A stretch of 38,184 bases of DNA from BPGX01 sp035405785 (lineage in GTDB: Bacteria; Bacteroidota; Bacteroidia; B-17B0; Aurantibacillaceae): assembly GCA_035405785.1 (NCBI GenBank), contig DAONJS010000015.1, positions 1 to 38,184 on the forward strand. Reading direction: 5' to 3'. The stretch's first letter is position 1. The number at the start of each line of letters is the position of its first letter. Of the stretch, positions 1-8,508 are shown in pieces. Under the pieces are notes generated by a model that was not told the DNA's origin, made no database searches, and was given only the letters and a program-made list of their open reading frames with translations. The position numbers and the translations under genes were made by a program.

Positions 1-28
1 GAAAAATATAATTTTTTTACTCCAAAAG

Positions 29-1342
29 TTGCATTTATTAGTTGAATTTAGTAGAGAAAGAAACCCTGCAACGGCAATGTATAACAACCTTACTCCACGA
101 CCTGCCTGGCTGATAAGGGGCTATACAGGCCACGAGATGATGAACGAGTTCGGGCTTATCAATATGAACGGAAGGTTGTATGACCCCACCATTGCCCGTA
201 TGCTCAGCCCTGATAACTTTGTTCAAGACGCTACCAGTGTGCGTGGTTACAACAGATACACCTATGTTCTCAATAACCCTCTCAAATACAAAGACCCGAG
301 TGGGGAGTTTATATTTACTTTACTGGCAATTACTACGGGACAATGGTGGGCTGTGCCAATAGCGATTGGTGTAGATATAGGAATGTGGCAAGGAGGAAGC
401 ATTGCAAATGGAACAATGAATCCATTTAAATGGGATTTTAGTTCAGGTAAGACATGGGCTTATATGGGTGCTGGTGGTGTTATCGGAGGAGTATCAGGAT
501 GGGTAGGAGGTACAGTAGGTGGAGCAATAGCCGGGAGTTCATTTGCTGGATCAACTGCACTTGGAGCTATTGCTGGGGGTGCTACATCTGGTGCTATTTC
601 AGGAGGCGGTTTCGCGGCATTAAGCGGAGATGATATATTTGAAGGCGCATGGAAAGGAGCTGTATCAGGGGCCTCAGGAGGGTTTGTAGGAGGAGCAATT
701 GGAGGAACTGCCGGAGCATTTTTAGGTGGTGCTACAGCGGGAGCAGTAGGTTCAGCATTGAACGGAGGAAGTACCGAACAAATAATTGTCAACGCAATAT
801 TAGGTGGGGCAATATCTACAGGGGCTTATGAATTGAGTGTATATGCCAATTATAGAAGTAGTTATGAGGGCAATTTGAATTATAGTGGATATAGGAGAGT
901 AAGTGCTGTGATGGCGAGAGCAAATTTTTGGGAAATGGAAGCGAGTTGGTATGAGATGCCGGATGGAAGTGTTGTAAGGATTAAATATGGAAGCCCTTTT
1001 GGTGGAAAAGTTGAACCTGCAAAACCTCCGGAAGGAGCATTATTTGAATCTCATACTCATCCAAAATACGGAAAAGGTTTTTCATTTTTTGGTCCAACTG
1101 ATATTGCTAATTATCAAGTTACTTCAGGTACCTATGACTTTAAAGTTTACGGAGGTAATCAAGTATTTACATTAAATAGAACTGATGTTATGGAAATAAA
1201 TATTTCAAAATTGGGTTATTGGAATACAAAAAATCAATTTGTACCTACAATATCTCCAAAAGATTATGAAACAAATTATCATTTTAATGGATATTTACAT
1301 AATATAAATTTGTATAACCATTTTTTATTTTGGTTTAGATGA
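29..1342 (+). CDS. Displaced Rhs tip with JAB-like C-terminal domain, putative polymorphic toxin
   Basis: Residues about 9-90 match the Rhs repeat-associated core: RGYTGHE, FGLINMNGRLYDP, MLSPDNFVQ, then YVLNNPLKYKDPSGE. Residues about 95-275 are a very Gly/Ala-rich, weakly hydrophobic stretch typical of the pretoxin region of polymorphic toxins. The C-terminal 150 residues are different and contain H342-T-H344-P with D358 fourteen residues later, resembling JAB/JAMM-like or DUF4329-like toxin domains; the usual Ser of the JAMM motif is not in its expected place, so this is tentative. The only starts are TTG at 29 or something upstream, because the frame is open to the window edge. The Rhs similarity begins abruptly near base 53, so this is a tip detached from a full Rhs protein rather than a complete Rhs gene. 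Whether it is expressed is unknown. The Rhs core identification is firm; the toxin role is inferred. Confidence 0.7.
   Translation: MHLLVEFSRERNPATAMYNNLTPRPAWLIRGYTGHEMMNEFGLINMNGRLYDPTIARMLSPDNFVQDATSVRGYNRYTYVLNNPLKYKDPSGEFIFTLLAITTGQWWAVPIAIGVDIGMWQGGSIANGTMNPFKWDFSSGKTWAYMGAGGVIGGVSGWVGGTVGGAIAGSSFAGSTALGAIAGGATSGAISGGGFAALSGDDIFEGAWKGAVSGASGGFVGGAIGGTAGAFLGGATAGAVGSALNGGSTEQIIVNAILGGAISTGAYELSVYANYRSSYEGNLNYSGYRRVSAVMARANFWEMEASWYEMPDGSVVRIKYGSPFGGKVEPAKPPEGALFESHTHPKYGKGFSFFGPTDIANYQVTSGTYDFKVYGGNQVFTLNRTDVMEINISKLGYWNTKNQFVPTISPKDYETNYHFNGYLHNINLYNHFLFWFR
53..220 (+). repeat. Rhs core direct repeat, copy A
   Basis: This 168-bp stretch is repeated at 2220-2387 with no gaps and 7 mismatches by eye (about 96% identity). 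It encodes the conserved Rhs core from the GRERN segment to MLSPD. Sequence on both sides of the two copies differs. The pair is a substrate for homologous recombination and could delete or swap the tip lying between them. Confidence 0.95.
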
Positions 1343-1385
1343 AATAACAAAAAAGTGAATGAATTTGAAGTTGAAAATAAAAATA

Positions 1386-2042
1386 ATGAAATTAGTTATA
1401 TTTATATTTTCCATTGAATGTTTTTCCCAAAATCATTCATTAAAAATATTAAAAGATACATTAAATGAGAAATTATTGAAATTTGAAAAAGTTATTTCAG
1501 AGAAACCTTATTTAAACTATATTGATGTCAATGTTTTTAAGAAATTAGTTAATGCTATTGATAGTGAAATGTACAATTATTTGTTACAACAAAATAGTGT
1601 TTTAATTCAAATTGCCACTCATAAAAAAATACCAGATACAACTATAAAAATCAGTATGTATTATTCAAACAAAGCATATTTTGGTTATTCTAGTAAAAAT
1701 TGTTACTATAATTGTGATTGTGATTATAAAAAATATAATAATCTATCATTAATATCAGGATTCTGTACAACAATTAAAGATGTTATTGCATTAGATACCA
1801 TACAAAATGTTATTATTACAACTCCTATTAAGAGTAAATATATTTTATATAAACCTGAAAGATGGACTTCTAAAAAAGAATTACTTAATGATTTTAAATC
1901 AGTTTTATTTAATCAATATCAGTTAAAAATCAGCAAAAATGTTCTATTTTACAGCAAACATCAATTATATCAAATTTATTTTATTGCCCCACCAACACCT
2001 AACAGCAAGTTTAGGTTTAAGTTCAAATCTACAAAATTTTAA
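1386..2042 (+). CDS. Exported protein of unknown function, candidate immunity protein of the Rhs tip
   Basis: This 218-aa protein begins with a typical short signal peptide (MKLVIFIFSIECFSQ), which is why the ATG at 1386 is preferred over an in-frame start 27 bases upstream. It has no domain I recognise. It contains a Cys/Tyr-rich patch around NCYYNCDCDY and many Lys, Asn and Ile residues. It lies 43 bases after the stop of the Rhs tip on the same strand, the position where immunity genes of Rhs toxins normally lie. An exported immunity protein would fit a toxin acting in the periplasm, but that is inference from position only. The base composition is much more AT-rich than the Rhs core upstream, as is usual for tip/immunity cassettes. 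Confidence 0.6.
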   Translation: MKLVIFIFSIECFSQNHSLKILKDTLNEKLLKFEKVISEKPYLNYIDVNVFKKLVNAIDSEMYNYLLQQNSVLIQIATHKKIPDTTIKISMYYSNKAYFGYSSKNCYYNCDCDYKKYNNLSLISGFCTTIKDVIALDTIQNVIITTPIKSKYILYKPERWTSKKELLNDFKSVLFNQYQLKISKNVLFYSKHQLYQIYFIAPPTPNSKFRFKFKSTKF

Positions 2043-2073
2043 TAAGTTTAATTCAAGTATGAGAAAATATTAG

Positions 2074-2081
2074 TATCTTTG
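2074..2081 (+). promoter_or_regulatory. Bacteroidota -7 promoter motif (TATCTTTG)
   Basis: TATCTTTG matches the TAnnTTTG -7 consensus exactly and lies 12 bases before the ATG at 2094 of the truncated Rhs copy. No clear -33 TTTG is seen at the right distance. It may be a relic promoter. Confidence 0.4.
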
Positions 2082-2093
2082 TATCACCTTATT

Positions 2094-2387
2094 ATGCTCA
2101 TAAGCAACACAACAAAAAATATCTTTTCATACTCCTACTCTATCAGTGATAGTGGCGTGTTTTCCTTTTATTCCACACAAGGTGATGTAGTGTACCAAAC
2201 CAGTTATGATGCATTTGGAAGAGAAAGAAACCCCGCAACGGCAATGTATAACAACCTTACTCCACGACCTGCATGGCTGATAAGGGGCTATACAGGCCAC
2301 GAGATGATGAACGAGTTTGGACTTATCAATATGAACGGGAGGTTGTATGACCCCACCATTGCCCGAATGCTCAGCCCTGATAAGTTT
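2094..2387 (+). pseudogene. Truncated Rhs core fragment (second copy)
   Basis: From the ATG at 2094 the frame reads an Rhs-like segment (SFYSTQGDVVYQTSYDAFG) and then the same core as copy A up to MLSPDKF, where similarity stops near base 2387. The expected continuation (the VQ...YVLNNPLKY...DPSGE part seen in copy A) is missing. The open frame runs on to 2492 only by reading antisense through the end of the minus-strand SirB1-like gene, so the last 35 or so codons are not meaningful. This is a remnant of an Rhs gene lacking both its long repeat region and a toxin tip. Confidence 0.8.
2220..2387 (+). repeat. Rhs core direct repeat, copy B
   Basis: Partner of the repeat at 53-220, with an offset of 2167 bases throughout. 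Unlike copy A it is preceded by more Rhs-like sequence, and it ends at an abrupt junction ten bases before the stop codon of the neighbouring minus-strand gene. Confidence 0.95.
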
Positions 2388-2396
2388 AGTAATCCT

Positions 2397-3296
2397 TCAC
2401 TCTGCCTTCAATCTTACTGCAATATCTTTGTACTTTTTATACATCACAGAATTTCCTTGCTGGGCGTAAGAATTAGCAATGCTCATCAATAATTTTTCTA
2501 TCACATCTACATTTGAACAAGGAATATAATATTGATCACTTTCTTCAATATTCATCTGATTTAAAAATTCTCTAATATCATTTTTTTGTAACAAATTACC
2601 CTTACTAAAAGGATTTATGTAAAACAATGTGGCTTCCTGCAAGGAGTTTGATGAAGCATCAAATAAATTAGCAAAATTATCAATGTAAGTGAGTATTAAA
2701 TAATACGGGATATTCACAGCAAAGATGGGCAACTTTAATTTTTGTGCAATTATCAAATACAATATACCTAATGATACACTATTGCCTTTTTTATTTTCTA
2801 AAACATAATGCAAATAATTATTTTGAACAGAATGATAATTGGCTATATTGGGAGCAAATTCATACACATTGTATAAAATGTAGTTGATGATTTCAATTTC
2901 TTCGGGTGCAGTAAGGTCTTCGGCAAATTCTATCCAGATGTCTTTTTTAATTTGTTCTAATTTTTTTTCTAAATACTCTAATGTAACTTCTGAATATTGA
3001 AAATGATTGATAAGATACACTGCATACAATAAATCTTCCTGATTCCGATATTTCCAGTTAATCAATTCTTTGGCAAGTTCATTAAATTTAATGTCTTCAA
3101 TAATTTCTTCTACCCTTTGAACAATCCAGCTATTCATTGTGTCATTCCATATCTTTTCTAAATACGGCAATGCAACAGGTCCTAACAATAATAATTGTTG
3201 TTTTACTTCTGAATAGATGTTTTCATCGGGGTCATCAATTAATTTAATGAGTGCCTGAATTTTTTGCGGGGTATTATTATCCTTAAAAGTTTCCAT
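2397..3296 (-). CDS. SirB1-like transglutaminase-fold protein
   Basis: This is a 299-aa cytoplasmic protein with no signal peptide. Residues about 10-90 look helical and HEAT-like. Residues about 165-210 (KKGNSVSLGILYLIIAQKLK, then LPIFAVNIPYYLIL) match the core of the SirB1/transglutaminase-like family (Transglut_core2), whose usual reading is roughly rrGnPisLsilyl...lGlpvxgVxxPgHfl. The His of the PgHF element is Tyr here (PYY), so classical transglutaminase or protease activity is doubtful. The ATG at 3296 is preceded by a good -7 motif. Its 3' end abuts the Rhs remnant, so its natural downstream region has probably been replaced. The biological role of this family in Bacteroidota is not established. 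Confidence 0.75.
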   Translation of the reverse strand: METFKDNNTPQKIQALIKLIDDPDENIYSEVKQQLLLLGPVALPYLEKIWNDTMNSWIVQRVEEIIEDIKFNELAKELINWKYRNQEDLLYAVYLINHFQYSEVTLEYLEKKLEQIKKDIWIEFAEDLTAPEEIEIINYILYNVYEFAPNIANYHSVQNNYLHYVLENKKGNSVSLGILYLIIAQKLKLPIFAVNIPYYLILTYIDNFANLFDASSNSLQEATLFYINPFSKGNLLQKNDIREFLNQMNIEESDQYYIPCSNVDVIEKLLMSIANSYAQQGNSVMYKKYKDIAVRLKAE

Positions 3297-3304
3297 ATTG
3301 CCCC

Positions 3305-3312
3305 CAAAGATA
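3305..3312 (-). promoter_or_regulatory. -7 promoter motif for the SirB1-like gene
   Basis: Read on the minus strand this is TATCTTTG, an exact TAnnTTTG match 8 bases upstream of the ATG at 3296. The untranslated leader would be very short. No -33 element was recognised. Confidence 0.5.
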
Positions 3313-3363
3313 GAATATAAGACACTGCTTTTTTGAGGTGAAAAAATCTTTTTACTAACAAAC

Positions 3364-4239
3364 TCATGTTAGTTTTTCTAAACTCAACTGAATAAGTTTT
3401 TCAACGCTTTCGTTGTAATTTTTGGTAAATTGACGAATAATGCGGTTGGCAATAATAACACAGGCCGTTACACATTGATGACCAAGTGCTTTGCCTAATC
3501 CATACAAGGCAGAAGTTTCCATTTCAAAATTGGTAATTTTCAAACCATTGAAATCAAAGGAAGTCAGTTTTTCATTCAAATCGGGCATAGCCGCTGAAAG
3601 ACGCAACTGACGCCCTTGTGGTCCATAAAATCCAGGAGCAGTAGCCGTAATTCCAAAATGCACACCTGATAAACCTTTGAATTTTTCAATTAACTCCTGT
3701 GAACCACTTACGCAATAAGGATAAGGCAGTGTATTCAACCAGTTAGTATGCTGTATAAAAGCTTTGCTGATAGAATGATCATAAATAGAGTCATTGACAT
3801 TATAAAAATTCAAAAGCCCATCTAAACCAAGTCCGTGTGTGCTTACAACAATATCATTTACATTAATTTCTTCCTGCAATGCTCCGCTTGTTCCTAAACG
3901 AATGATTTTTAATTGTCTTTTTTTATCTTTAATAGTGCGAGTTACAGGGTCTATATTAACAGCGGCATCTAACTCGTTTAATACAATATCAATATTATCT
4001 GTGCCAATACCTGTTGAAAGCACGGTTATTCTTTTGTTATTAAAATAGCCCGTATGTGCAACAAATTCGCGGTGTTGAGAAGTGTATTCAATTTTGGAAA
4101 AGTATTTACTAATGGCTTCTACTCTATTCTGATCACCTACAACAATAACAGTATCTGCAATATCATCGTTGTTCAAATTGATGTGATACAAACGATGATT
4201 TTTAGAAAGTATTAGTTCAGATTCTTCAAACTTTTGCAT
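3364..4239 (-). CDS. Nucleoside phosphorylase (uridine phosphorylase-like)
   Basis: This 291-aa member of the PNP/UDP phosphorylase family 1 would phosphorolyse a nucleoside to base plus ribose-1-phosphate in the cytoplasm. Seen in the sequence: the N-terminal phosphate-site segment VVGDQNRVEAISKYF, the RLGTSGALQEEI loop in the middle, and near the C-terminus TNFEMETSALYGLG, the ribose-binding EME motif of the family. Length is a little above the 250-aa E. coli enzyme but normal for the Bacteroidota type. I use the ATG at 4239, because the start 18 bases further upstream is TTG and the protein then begins like its homologues (SELILSKNHRLYH). Substrate (uridine or a purine nucleoside) cannot be settled by eye. 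It is divergent from guaA. Confidence 0.88.
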   Translation of the reverse strand: MQKFEESELILSKNHRLYHINLNNDDIADTVIVVGDQNRVEAISKYFSKIEYTSQHREFVAHTGYFNNKRITVLSTGIGTDNIDIVLNELDAAVNIDPVTRTIKDKKRQLKIIRLGTSGALQEEINVNDIVVSTHGLGLDGLLNFYNVNDSIYDHSISKAFIQHTNWLNTLPYPYCVSGSQELIEKFKGLSGVHFGITATAPGFYGPQGRQLRLSAAMPDLNEKLTSFDFNGLKITNFEMETSALYGLGKALGHQCVTACVIIANRIIRQFTKNYNESVEKLIQLSLEKLT

Positions 4240-4311
4240 ATAAAAATTTTTTCGCAAAATACGAAAAAGTTTGGAGAGATTTTAATGTTCAATAATATCT
4301 AAATTTTTTCG

Positions 4312-4319
4312 CAAATTTA
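4312..4319 (-). promoter_or_regulatory. Possible -7 motif for the nucleoside phosphorylase
   Basis: On the minus strand the bases read TAAATTTG, matching TAnnTTTG, 72 bases upstream of the ATG at 4239. This would give a leader of about 65 bases. It rests on the motif alone. Confidence 0.3.
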
Positions 4320-4360
4320 TATTGAATTTAAATGCTTTATGTTTCATCCTATTTTCTAAT

Positions 4361-4368
4361 TACATTTG
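4361..4368 (+). promoter_or_regulatory. -7 promoter motif for guaA (TACATTTG)
   Basis: TACATTTG fits TAnnTTTG exactly and ends 12 bases before the ATG at 4381. Its last three bases form a TTG in frame with guaA, which would mislead start prediction; the promoter reading argues for the ATG. Confidence 0.5.
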
Positions 4369-4380
4369 CCAAAAATTTTT

Positions 4381-5910
4381 ATGCACCAAAAAATAATTAT
4401 ACTTGATTTTGGTTCTCAATATACTCAACTCATTGCAAGAAAAATAAGAGAACTCAATGTATTTTGCGAAGTGCATCCTTATCATTATCAATTCAAATTA
4501 AGTCCAGATATCAAAGGTGTTGTATTATCAGGAAGCCCATATAGTGTAAATGACCCTGATGCCCCAATGCCGCATTTAGAAACATTTTTAGGAATAGTAC
4601 CAGTGCTTGGTATTTGTTATGGTGCACAATTACTTGCTAAATTAAACGGCGGTGTGGTTGAAAAAAGTGCTATTCGTGAATATGGTCGTGCTCGTCTCAC
4701 TAAAATCAATCCTTCATCATTGTTAATGAAAAACATTAAAGACAATGCACAAGTGTGGATGAGTCATGGAGACAGTATTCTTCAATTACCAGAATTTTTT
4801 AATATCAGTGCTTCTACCGAAAGTATTCCTGTTGCTGCTTATGAATATCCTGATAAAAAAATATTTGCAGTGCAGTTTCATCCTGAAGTTTATCACTCTG
4901 AATGCGGAATGCAAGTGCTATCTAATTTTGTGTTTGATATTTGTCAATGTTCAGGAGATTGGACACCACAATCTTTTGTAGATGAAACTATTAAAGATAT
5001 TCAAAATACTGTTGGCAATGAAAAAGTTGTATTAGGGCTTTCAGGTGGTGTAGATTCAAGTGTGGCAGCATTACTCATTCATAAAGCCATTGGAAAAAAT
5101 TTGTATTGTATTTTTATAGATAATGGATTATTAAGAAAAAATGAATTTGAACAAGTATTACATTCATATAAAGATTTGGGATTAAATGTGATTGGAGTAG
5201 ATGCTAAACAAAAATTTTATGATGCATTAAAAGGAATTTCAGACCCCGAGCAAAAAAGAAAAACTATTGGAAAAATTTTTATAGATGTATTTGATGAAGA
5301 AGCCCATAAAATCAAAGATGTAAAATGGTTAGCCCAAGGTACTATTTATCCTGATGTAATAGAAAGTGTATCTGTAAAAGGACCAAGTGCTACAATCAAA
5401 TCTCATCATAATGTTGGTGGATTACCTGAAAAAATGCATCTGAAAATTATTGAACCCTTGAGAATGCTTTTCAAAGATGAAGTAAGAAGAGTAGGCAAGT
5501 TATTAAACTTACCTGAAAATATATTAAACCGTCATCCATTTCCTGGACCAGGTTTGGCCATTAGAATTATTGGAGAAATTACACCTGAAAAAATTCAAAT
5601 ACTACAAGAAGCCGATGCAATTTATATTGATGCACTAAAAAAATCTGGTTGGTATGATAAAATATGGCAAGCAGGGGCTATTTTATTAAATACCAGAAGT
5701 GTAGGTGTAATGGGCGATGAAAGAACTTATGAGTATGTAGTAGCATTGCGTGCAGTGCATTCTACTGATGGAATGACTGCCGACTGGGTGCATTTGCCTT
5801 ATGAGATATTAGCAGAAATTTCAAATACCATTATCAATAAAGTAAAAGGCGTAAACAGAGTTGTTTATGATATTAGTTCCAAACCACCTGCTACTATTGA
5901 ATGGGAGTAG
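4381..5910 (+). CDS. guaA: GMP synthase (glutamine-hydrolysing)
   Basis: GuaA converts XMP to GMP using ATP and the ammonia released from glutamine, the last step of guanine nucleotide synthesis. The 509-aa length is typical. The N-terminal class I glutamine amidotransferase domain (about 1-190) has the LGICYGAQLL nucleophile elbow with C79 and the QFHPEV motif with H167 and E169. The ATP pyrophosphatase domain has the PP-loop GLSGGVDSS at about 219-227. The C-terminal dimerisation domain carries RHPFPGPGLAIRI and ends in the canonical KPPATIEWE. All catalytic residues are present. The ATG at 4381 places the IIILDFGSQYTQLIARKIRE start as in homologues. A -7 promoter motif lies directly upstream and there is no operon partner. 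Confidence 0.98.
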   Translation: MHQKIIILDFGSQYTQLIARKIRELNVFCEVHPYHYQFKLSPDIKGVVLSGSPYSVNDPDAPMPHLETFLGIVPVLGICYGAQLLAKLNGGVVEKSAIREYGRARLTKINPSSLLMKNIKDNAQVWMSHGDSILQLPEFFNISASTESIPVAAYEYPDKKIFAVQFHPEVYHSECGMQVLSNFVFDICQCSGDWTPQSFVDETIKDIQNTVGNEKVVLGLSGGVDSSVAALLIHKAIGKNLYCIFIDNGLLRKNEFEQVLHSYKDLGLNVIGVDAKQKFYDALKGISDPEQKRKTIGKIFIDVFDEEAHKIKDVKWLAQGTIYPDVIESVSVKGPSATIKSHHNVGGLPEKMHLKIIEPLRMLFKDEVRRVGKLLNLPENILNRHPFPGPGLAIRIIGEITPEKIQILQEADAIYIDALKKSGWYDKIWQAGAILLNTRSVGVMGDERTYEYVVALRAVHSTDGMTADWVHLPYEILAEISNTIINKVKGVNRVVYDISSKPPATIEWE

Positions 5911-5912
5911 AA

Positions 5913-5947
5913 AGTGAAGAGTGAAAAGTGAAGAGTGAAAAGTGAAT
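5913..5947 (+). repeat. Short tandem repeat after guaA
   Basis: The 14-bp unit AGTGAAGAGTGAAA occurs twice in tandem plus a 7-base partial copy. It is followed by an ATTGA-rich stretch up to about 5985. It lies between the converging ends of guaA and gldG. No terminator hairpin was recognised here. Confidence 0.85.
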
Positions 5948-6006
5948 AGCAATTTTGAGAATTGAGCATTGAACATTGATTATTGAAAATTAAGCCCTAC
6001 ACTAAC

Positions 6007-7716
6007 TCATCTTGCATATCTTTTCTTACGTAAATAAGTTTGGATAAGAATAAACACTAATATAATCAATGGTGGTAAAAGCACATTGTAAATTTGCCAC
6101 TTTGTTTTTTGCAAATCAATTTTTTTCACATCTAATAATCTCAATTTTACTTCACGAGATCGTAATTGCAAAAGCCCTGAATCATCTAATAAATAACTGA
6201 TACAATTCAATAAAAATTGCTTGTTTGCAAATGTTTGATTGGTAAATTTATCATAGCCCAGTGGATAAATAACACCAGTCATTCTGTTGAAATCATTTTT
6301 AGCAATATCACCATCTGATATCACTATCATTTTGTTAGGTACACTTGCTTCTTTGAATTGAATAGTGCTGTCTTCCATTATTACTGTAGGAATGCGATTA
6401 GCATACAAAGATTTAAAAGTACCTTCAAGTAATACCGCAATGGGCTTTTGTCCCTGATTGAACAATTTTTCATTTAATTTAAATTGCGTTATGGCTAATG
6501 AAACTCTTAATGGAACAGGTGTAACTCTTGTATTTTTAGAAGTGGTTAAAAGAATAGTTTTTTTAATACCTGATGTACTAAGTGTATCAATGCTACTTAC
6601 AAATTCAGTTCTGATTAAATCTAAATTTTTTACAATAGGATGTGATGAATTAGGCATGATAAGTGGATAAAATATCCATGGGAATAGTTTAAAATTAGGT
6701 TGTCCTTTTGAGAAGCCCACATTTACTGGAATCGGAGCACATTGCAAGTCCTGAATTAAATCAGCATTTACACGAACACCATAGCGAAAAAGCATATCTT
6801 CCAAATTTGTATTGTTGTTTAATGCTAAAGTAAATCCTTTCATCCTAAATGAATCTAAATTAAGTTTTACAGGATCTACAAGCCATAGCACTTTTCCACC
6901 TTTCATTACAAATTGATCTATAATAAATTTATCTTTTTCATCAATTACAGTATCTGGTTTTGGAATAATAATAGCATCTAAATCTTTTAGAGCGTGTAGT
7001 TTATGATTGATTTTAATTCTGGTTACTGTATAATCTTCTGCAAGTGATCTTATTAAATCATTTAAATGCAAAGTATCTAATTCTTTGTGTCCTTCTACTA
7101 TTGATATTTCAGGACGTTTTTTTCTTTTTAATTTATGTATAGCATTACAAATGCCATATTCTATTTCATTCAATGCGTGATTGATATTTTCTTGTGGAGA
7201 ATAACCTAACTGACGAGAAAAAATTTGCCACACAGTTTCTTTTCCTTTGTAAGACACAATAGCCCCTGGCCATACTAAACTTTCTGATTTTTTATTGTTC
7301 TTTTTTTCTACAACTTGTTCGGGAATAATTCCTTTTTCGTACAATTGTTTTTCAAGGTTTTGTATATCTTCTTTATTTCCTAAACTATTTATATTAAAAA
7401 ATTCATACTGGATATTATCATTGTAAATGCGCATTTCATCTAATAGTTCTTTAACTTCTTTTTTAAGTTTATTAAATTCTGGTGGTAAATCACCTTCTAA
7501 ATAAATTTTTAAGTAAACAATATCATCAATTTCTTTAATAAACTTTTTAGTAAATGGAGAAAGCGTGTATCTTTTTTCAGAAGTTAAATCCCATCTAAAA
7601 AAATAAAAACTAAATATAAAATTCAAAATAAATAATGCTAATACAATAGCAACAAAATTTGTTATATCTCTTTTCTTTAAGTTATATTTTAATTCTTTCT
7701 TTTGCATAATTACCAT
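6007..7716 (-). CDS. gldG: Gliding-associated ABC transporter auxiliary subunit GldG
   Basis: GldG is the membrane-anchored auxiliary component of the GldA-GldF-GldG ABC transporter linked to gliding motility and type IX secretion in Bacteroidota. The 569-aa protein has one N-terminal membrane helix (about 18-38, after the basic LKYNLKKRD), a large extracytoplasmic region of the ABC_transp_aux type including SIVEGHKELD and LDAIIIPKPD, and a C-terminal helix (about 545-563) followed by a basic tail. The ATG at 7716 overlaps the gldF stop (ATGGTAA), indicating translational coupling; a second ATG lies 9 bases downstream at 7707. Order gldF-gldG as in other Bacteroidota. Length fits the family. 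Confidence 0.92.
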   Translation of the reverse strand: MVIMQKKELKYNLKKRDITNFVAIVLALFILNFIFSFYFFRWDLTSEKRYTLSPFTKKFIKEIDDIVYLKIYLEGDLPPEFNKLKKEVKELLDEMRIYNDNIQYEFFNINSLGNKEDIQNLEKQLYEKGIIPEQVVEKKNNKKSESLVWPGAIVSYKGKETVWQIFSRQLGYSPQENINHALNEIEYGICNAIHKLKRKKRPEISIVEGHKELDTLHLNDLIRSLAEDYTVTRIKINHKLHALKDLDAIIIPKPDTVIDEKDKFIIDQFVMKGGKVLWLVDPVKLNLDSFRMKGFTLALNNNTNLEDMLFRYGVRVNADLIQDLQCAPIPVNVGFSKGQPNFKLFPWIFYPLIMPNSSHPIVKNLDLIRTEFVSSIDTLSTSGIKKTILLTTSKNTRVTPVPLRVSLAITQFKLNEKLFNQGQKPIAVLLEGTFKSLYANRIPTVIMEDSTIQFKEASVPNKMIVISDGDIAKNDFNRMTGVIYPLGYDKFTNQTFANKQFLLNCISYLLDDSGLLQLRSREVKLRLLDVKKIDLQKTKWQIYNVLLPPLIILVFILIQTYLRKKRYAR

Positions 7717-8453
7717 TTTCTGCTTTGTAATACAAGCCGTGTAGCCAGTATAAAAATAATGATGACTGTAATAAAATATAATACATCACGAGAATCAATA
7801 ACACCTCTGCTCATACTGTAATAATGATAATTTATTCCTAATGATGATATAAATAAACTCACAGAGCCACTTTTACTGAAGAATGTAGCAATGTATTCAA
7901 ATCCATTATAAAATAAATAACACATTACTAGCGACAAAATAAATGCTACCACTTGATTGTCTGTTAAGACCGATGCAAAAATTCCAATAGCCAAAAATGT
8001 AAATCCTAAAAAAAACAAACCTATGTAAGAACCCCATGTGCCGCCAACATCAATGTTTCCCTTTGGATAACCTAATTGATATACTGTATAATAATACATC
8101 AAAGTTGGCAATAAAGAAAAGAGAACAATGACACCACCTGCAAGATATTTTGCTAATACAATTTGTAATTCTGTAAGTGGTTTTGTAAGTAATAATTCCA
8201 TTGTTCCTGCTTTATTTTCTTCAGAAAATAATTTCATACTAATCGCAGGAATTAAAATTAAAAACACCCAAGGAGCCAGGGAAAACAAACTTTCTAATGA
8301 TGCAAAACCATTTTCAAGAATGTTAGTGCCCGTTGCTTCATTAGGTATTATCCACAAGAATAAACCAGTTACAATTAAAAATACAAGTATCACTAAAAAC
8401 CCTGTCAGAGAATTTAAGTAACTTCGTATTTCTTTGATAAATAATGCTTTCAT
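7710..8453 (-). CDS. gldF: Gliding-associated ABC transporter permease GldF
   Basis: This 247-aa ABC-2 type permease has about six membrane helices. It begins MKALFIKEIRSYLNSLTGFL, as GldF proteins do, and carries the cytoplasmic segment EENKAGTMELLLTKPLT between helices 2 and 3, the family hallmark that contacts the ATPase. With GldG and the GldA encoded at 14341-15234 it should form a complete inner-membrane ABC transporter needed for gliding; its substrate is not known. It is the first gene of the gldF-gldG pair, and its upstream region carries the palindromic element at 8509-8565. Confidence 0.93.
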   Translation of the reverse strand: MKALFIKEIRSYLNSLTGFLVILVFLIVTGLFLWIIPNEATGTNILENGFASLESLFSLAPWVFLILIPAISMKLFSEENKAGTMELLLTKPLTELQIVLAKYLAGGVIVLFSLLPTLMYYYTVYQLGYPKGNIDVGGTWGSYIGLFFLGFTFLAIGIFASVLTDNQVVAFILSLVMCYLFYNGFEYIATFFSKSGSVSLFISSLGINYHYYSMSRGVIDSRDVLYFITVIIIFILATRLVLQSRKW

Positions 8454-8508
8454 TTAGTGTTGAGTTTTTTCAGTGTTTAGTTTTTTTCATTTCAAATTCT
8501 AAAATCAA

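Noticed and set aside
460..792. Minus-strand 110-aa Pro/Ala-rich open frame inside the Rhs tip gene
   Set aside because: It is the antisense shadow of the Gly/Ala-rich pretoxin stretch; composition follows from the sense codons and no promoter or start context supports it.
2388..2492. Continuation of the truncated Rhs frame past the end of core similarity
   Set aside because: It reads antisense through the last codons of the SirB1-like gene, with no Rhs resemblance.
5911..6006. CRISPR-like array after guaA
   Set aside because: The repeat unit is only 14 bp, directly tandem with no spacers and fewer than three copies.
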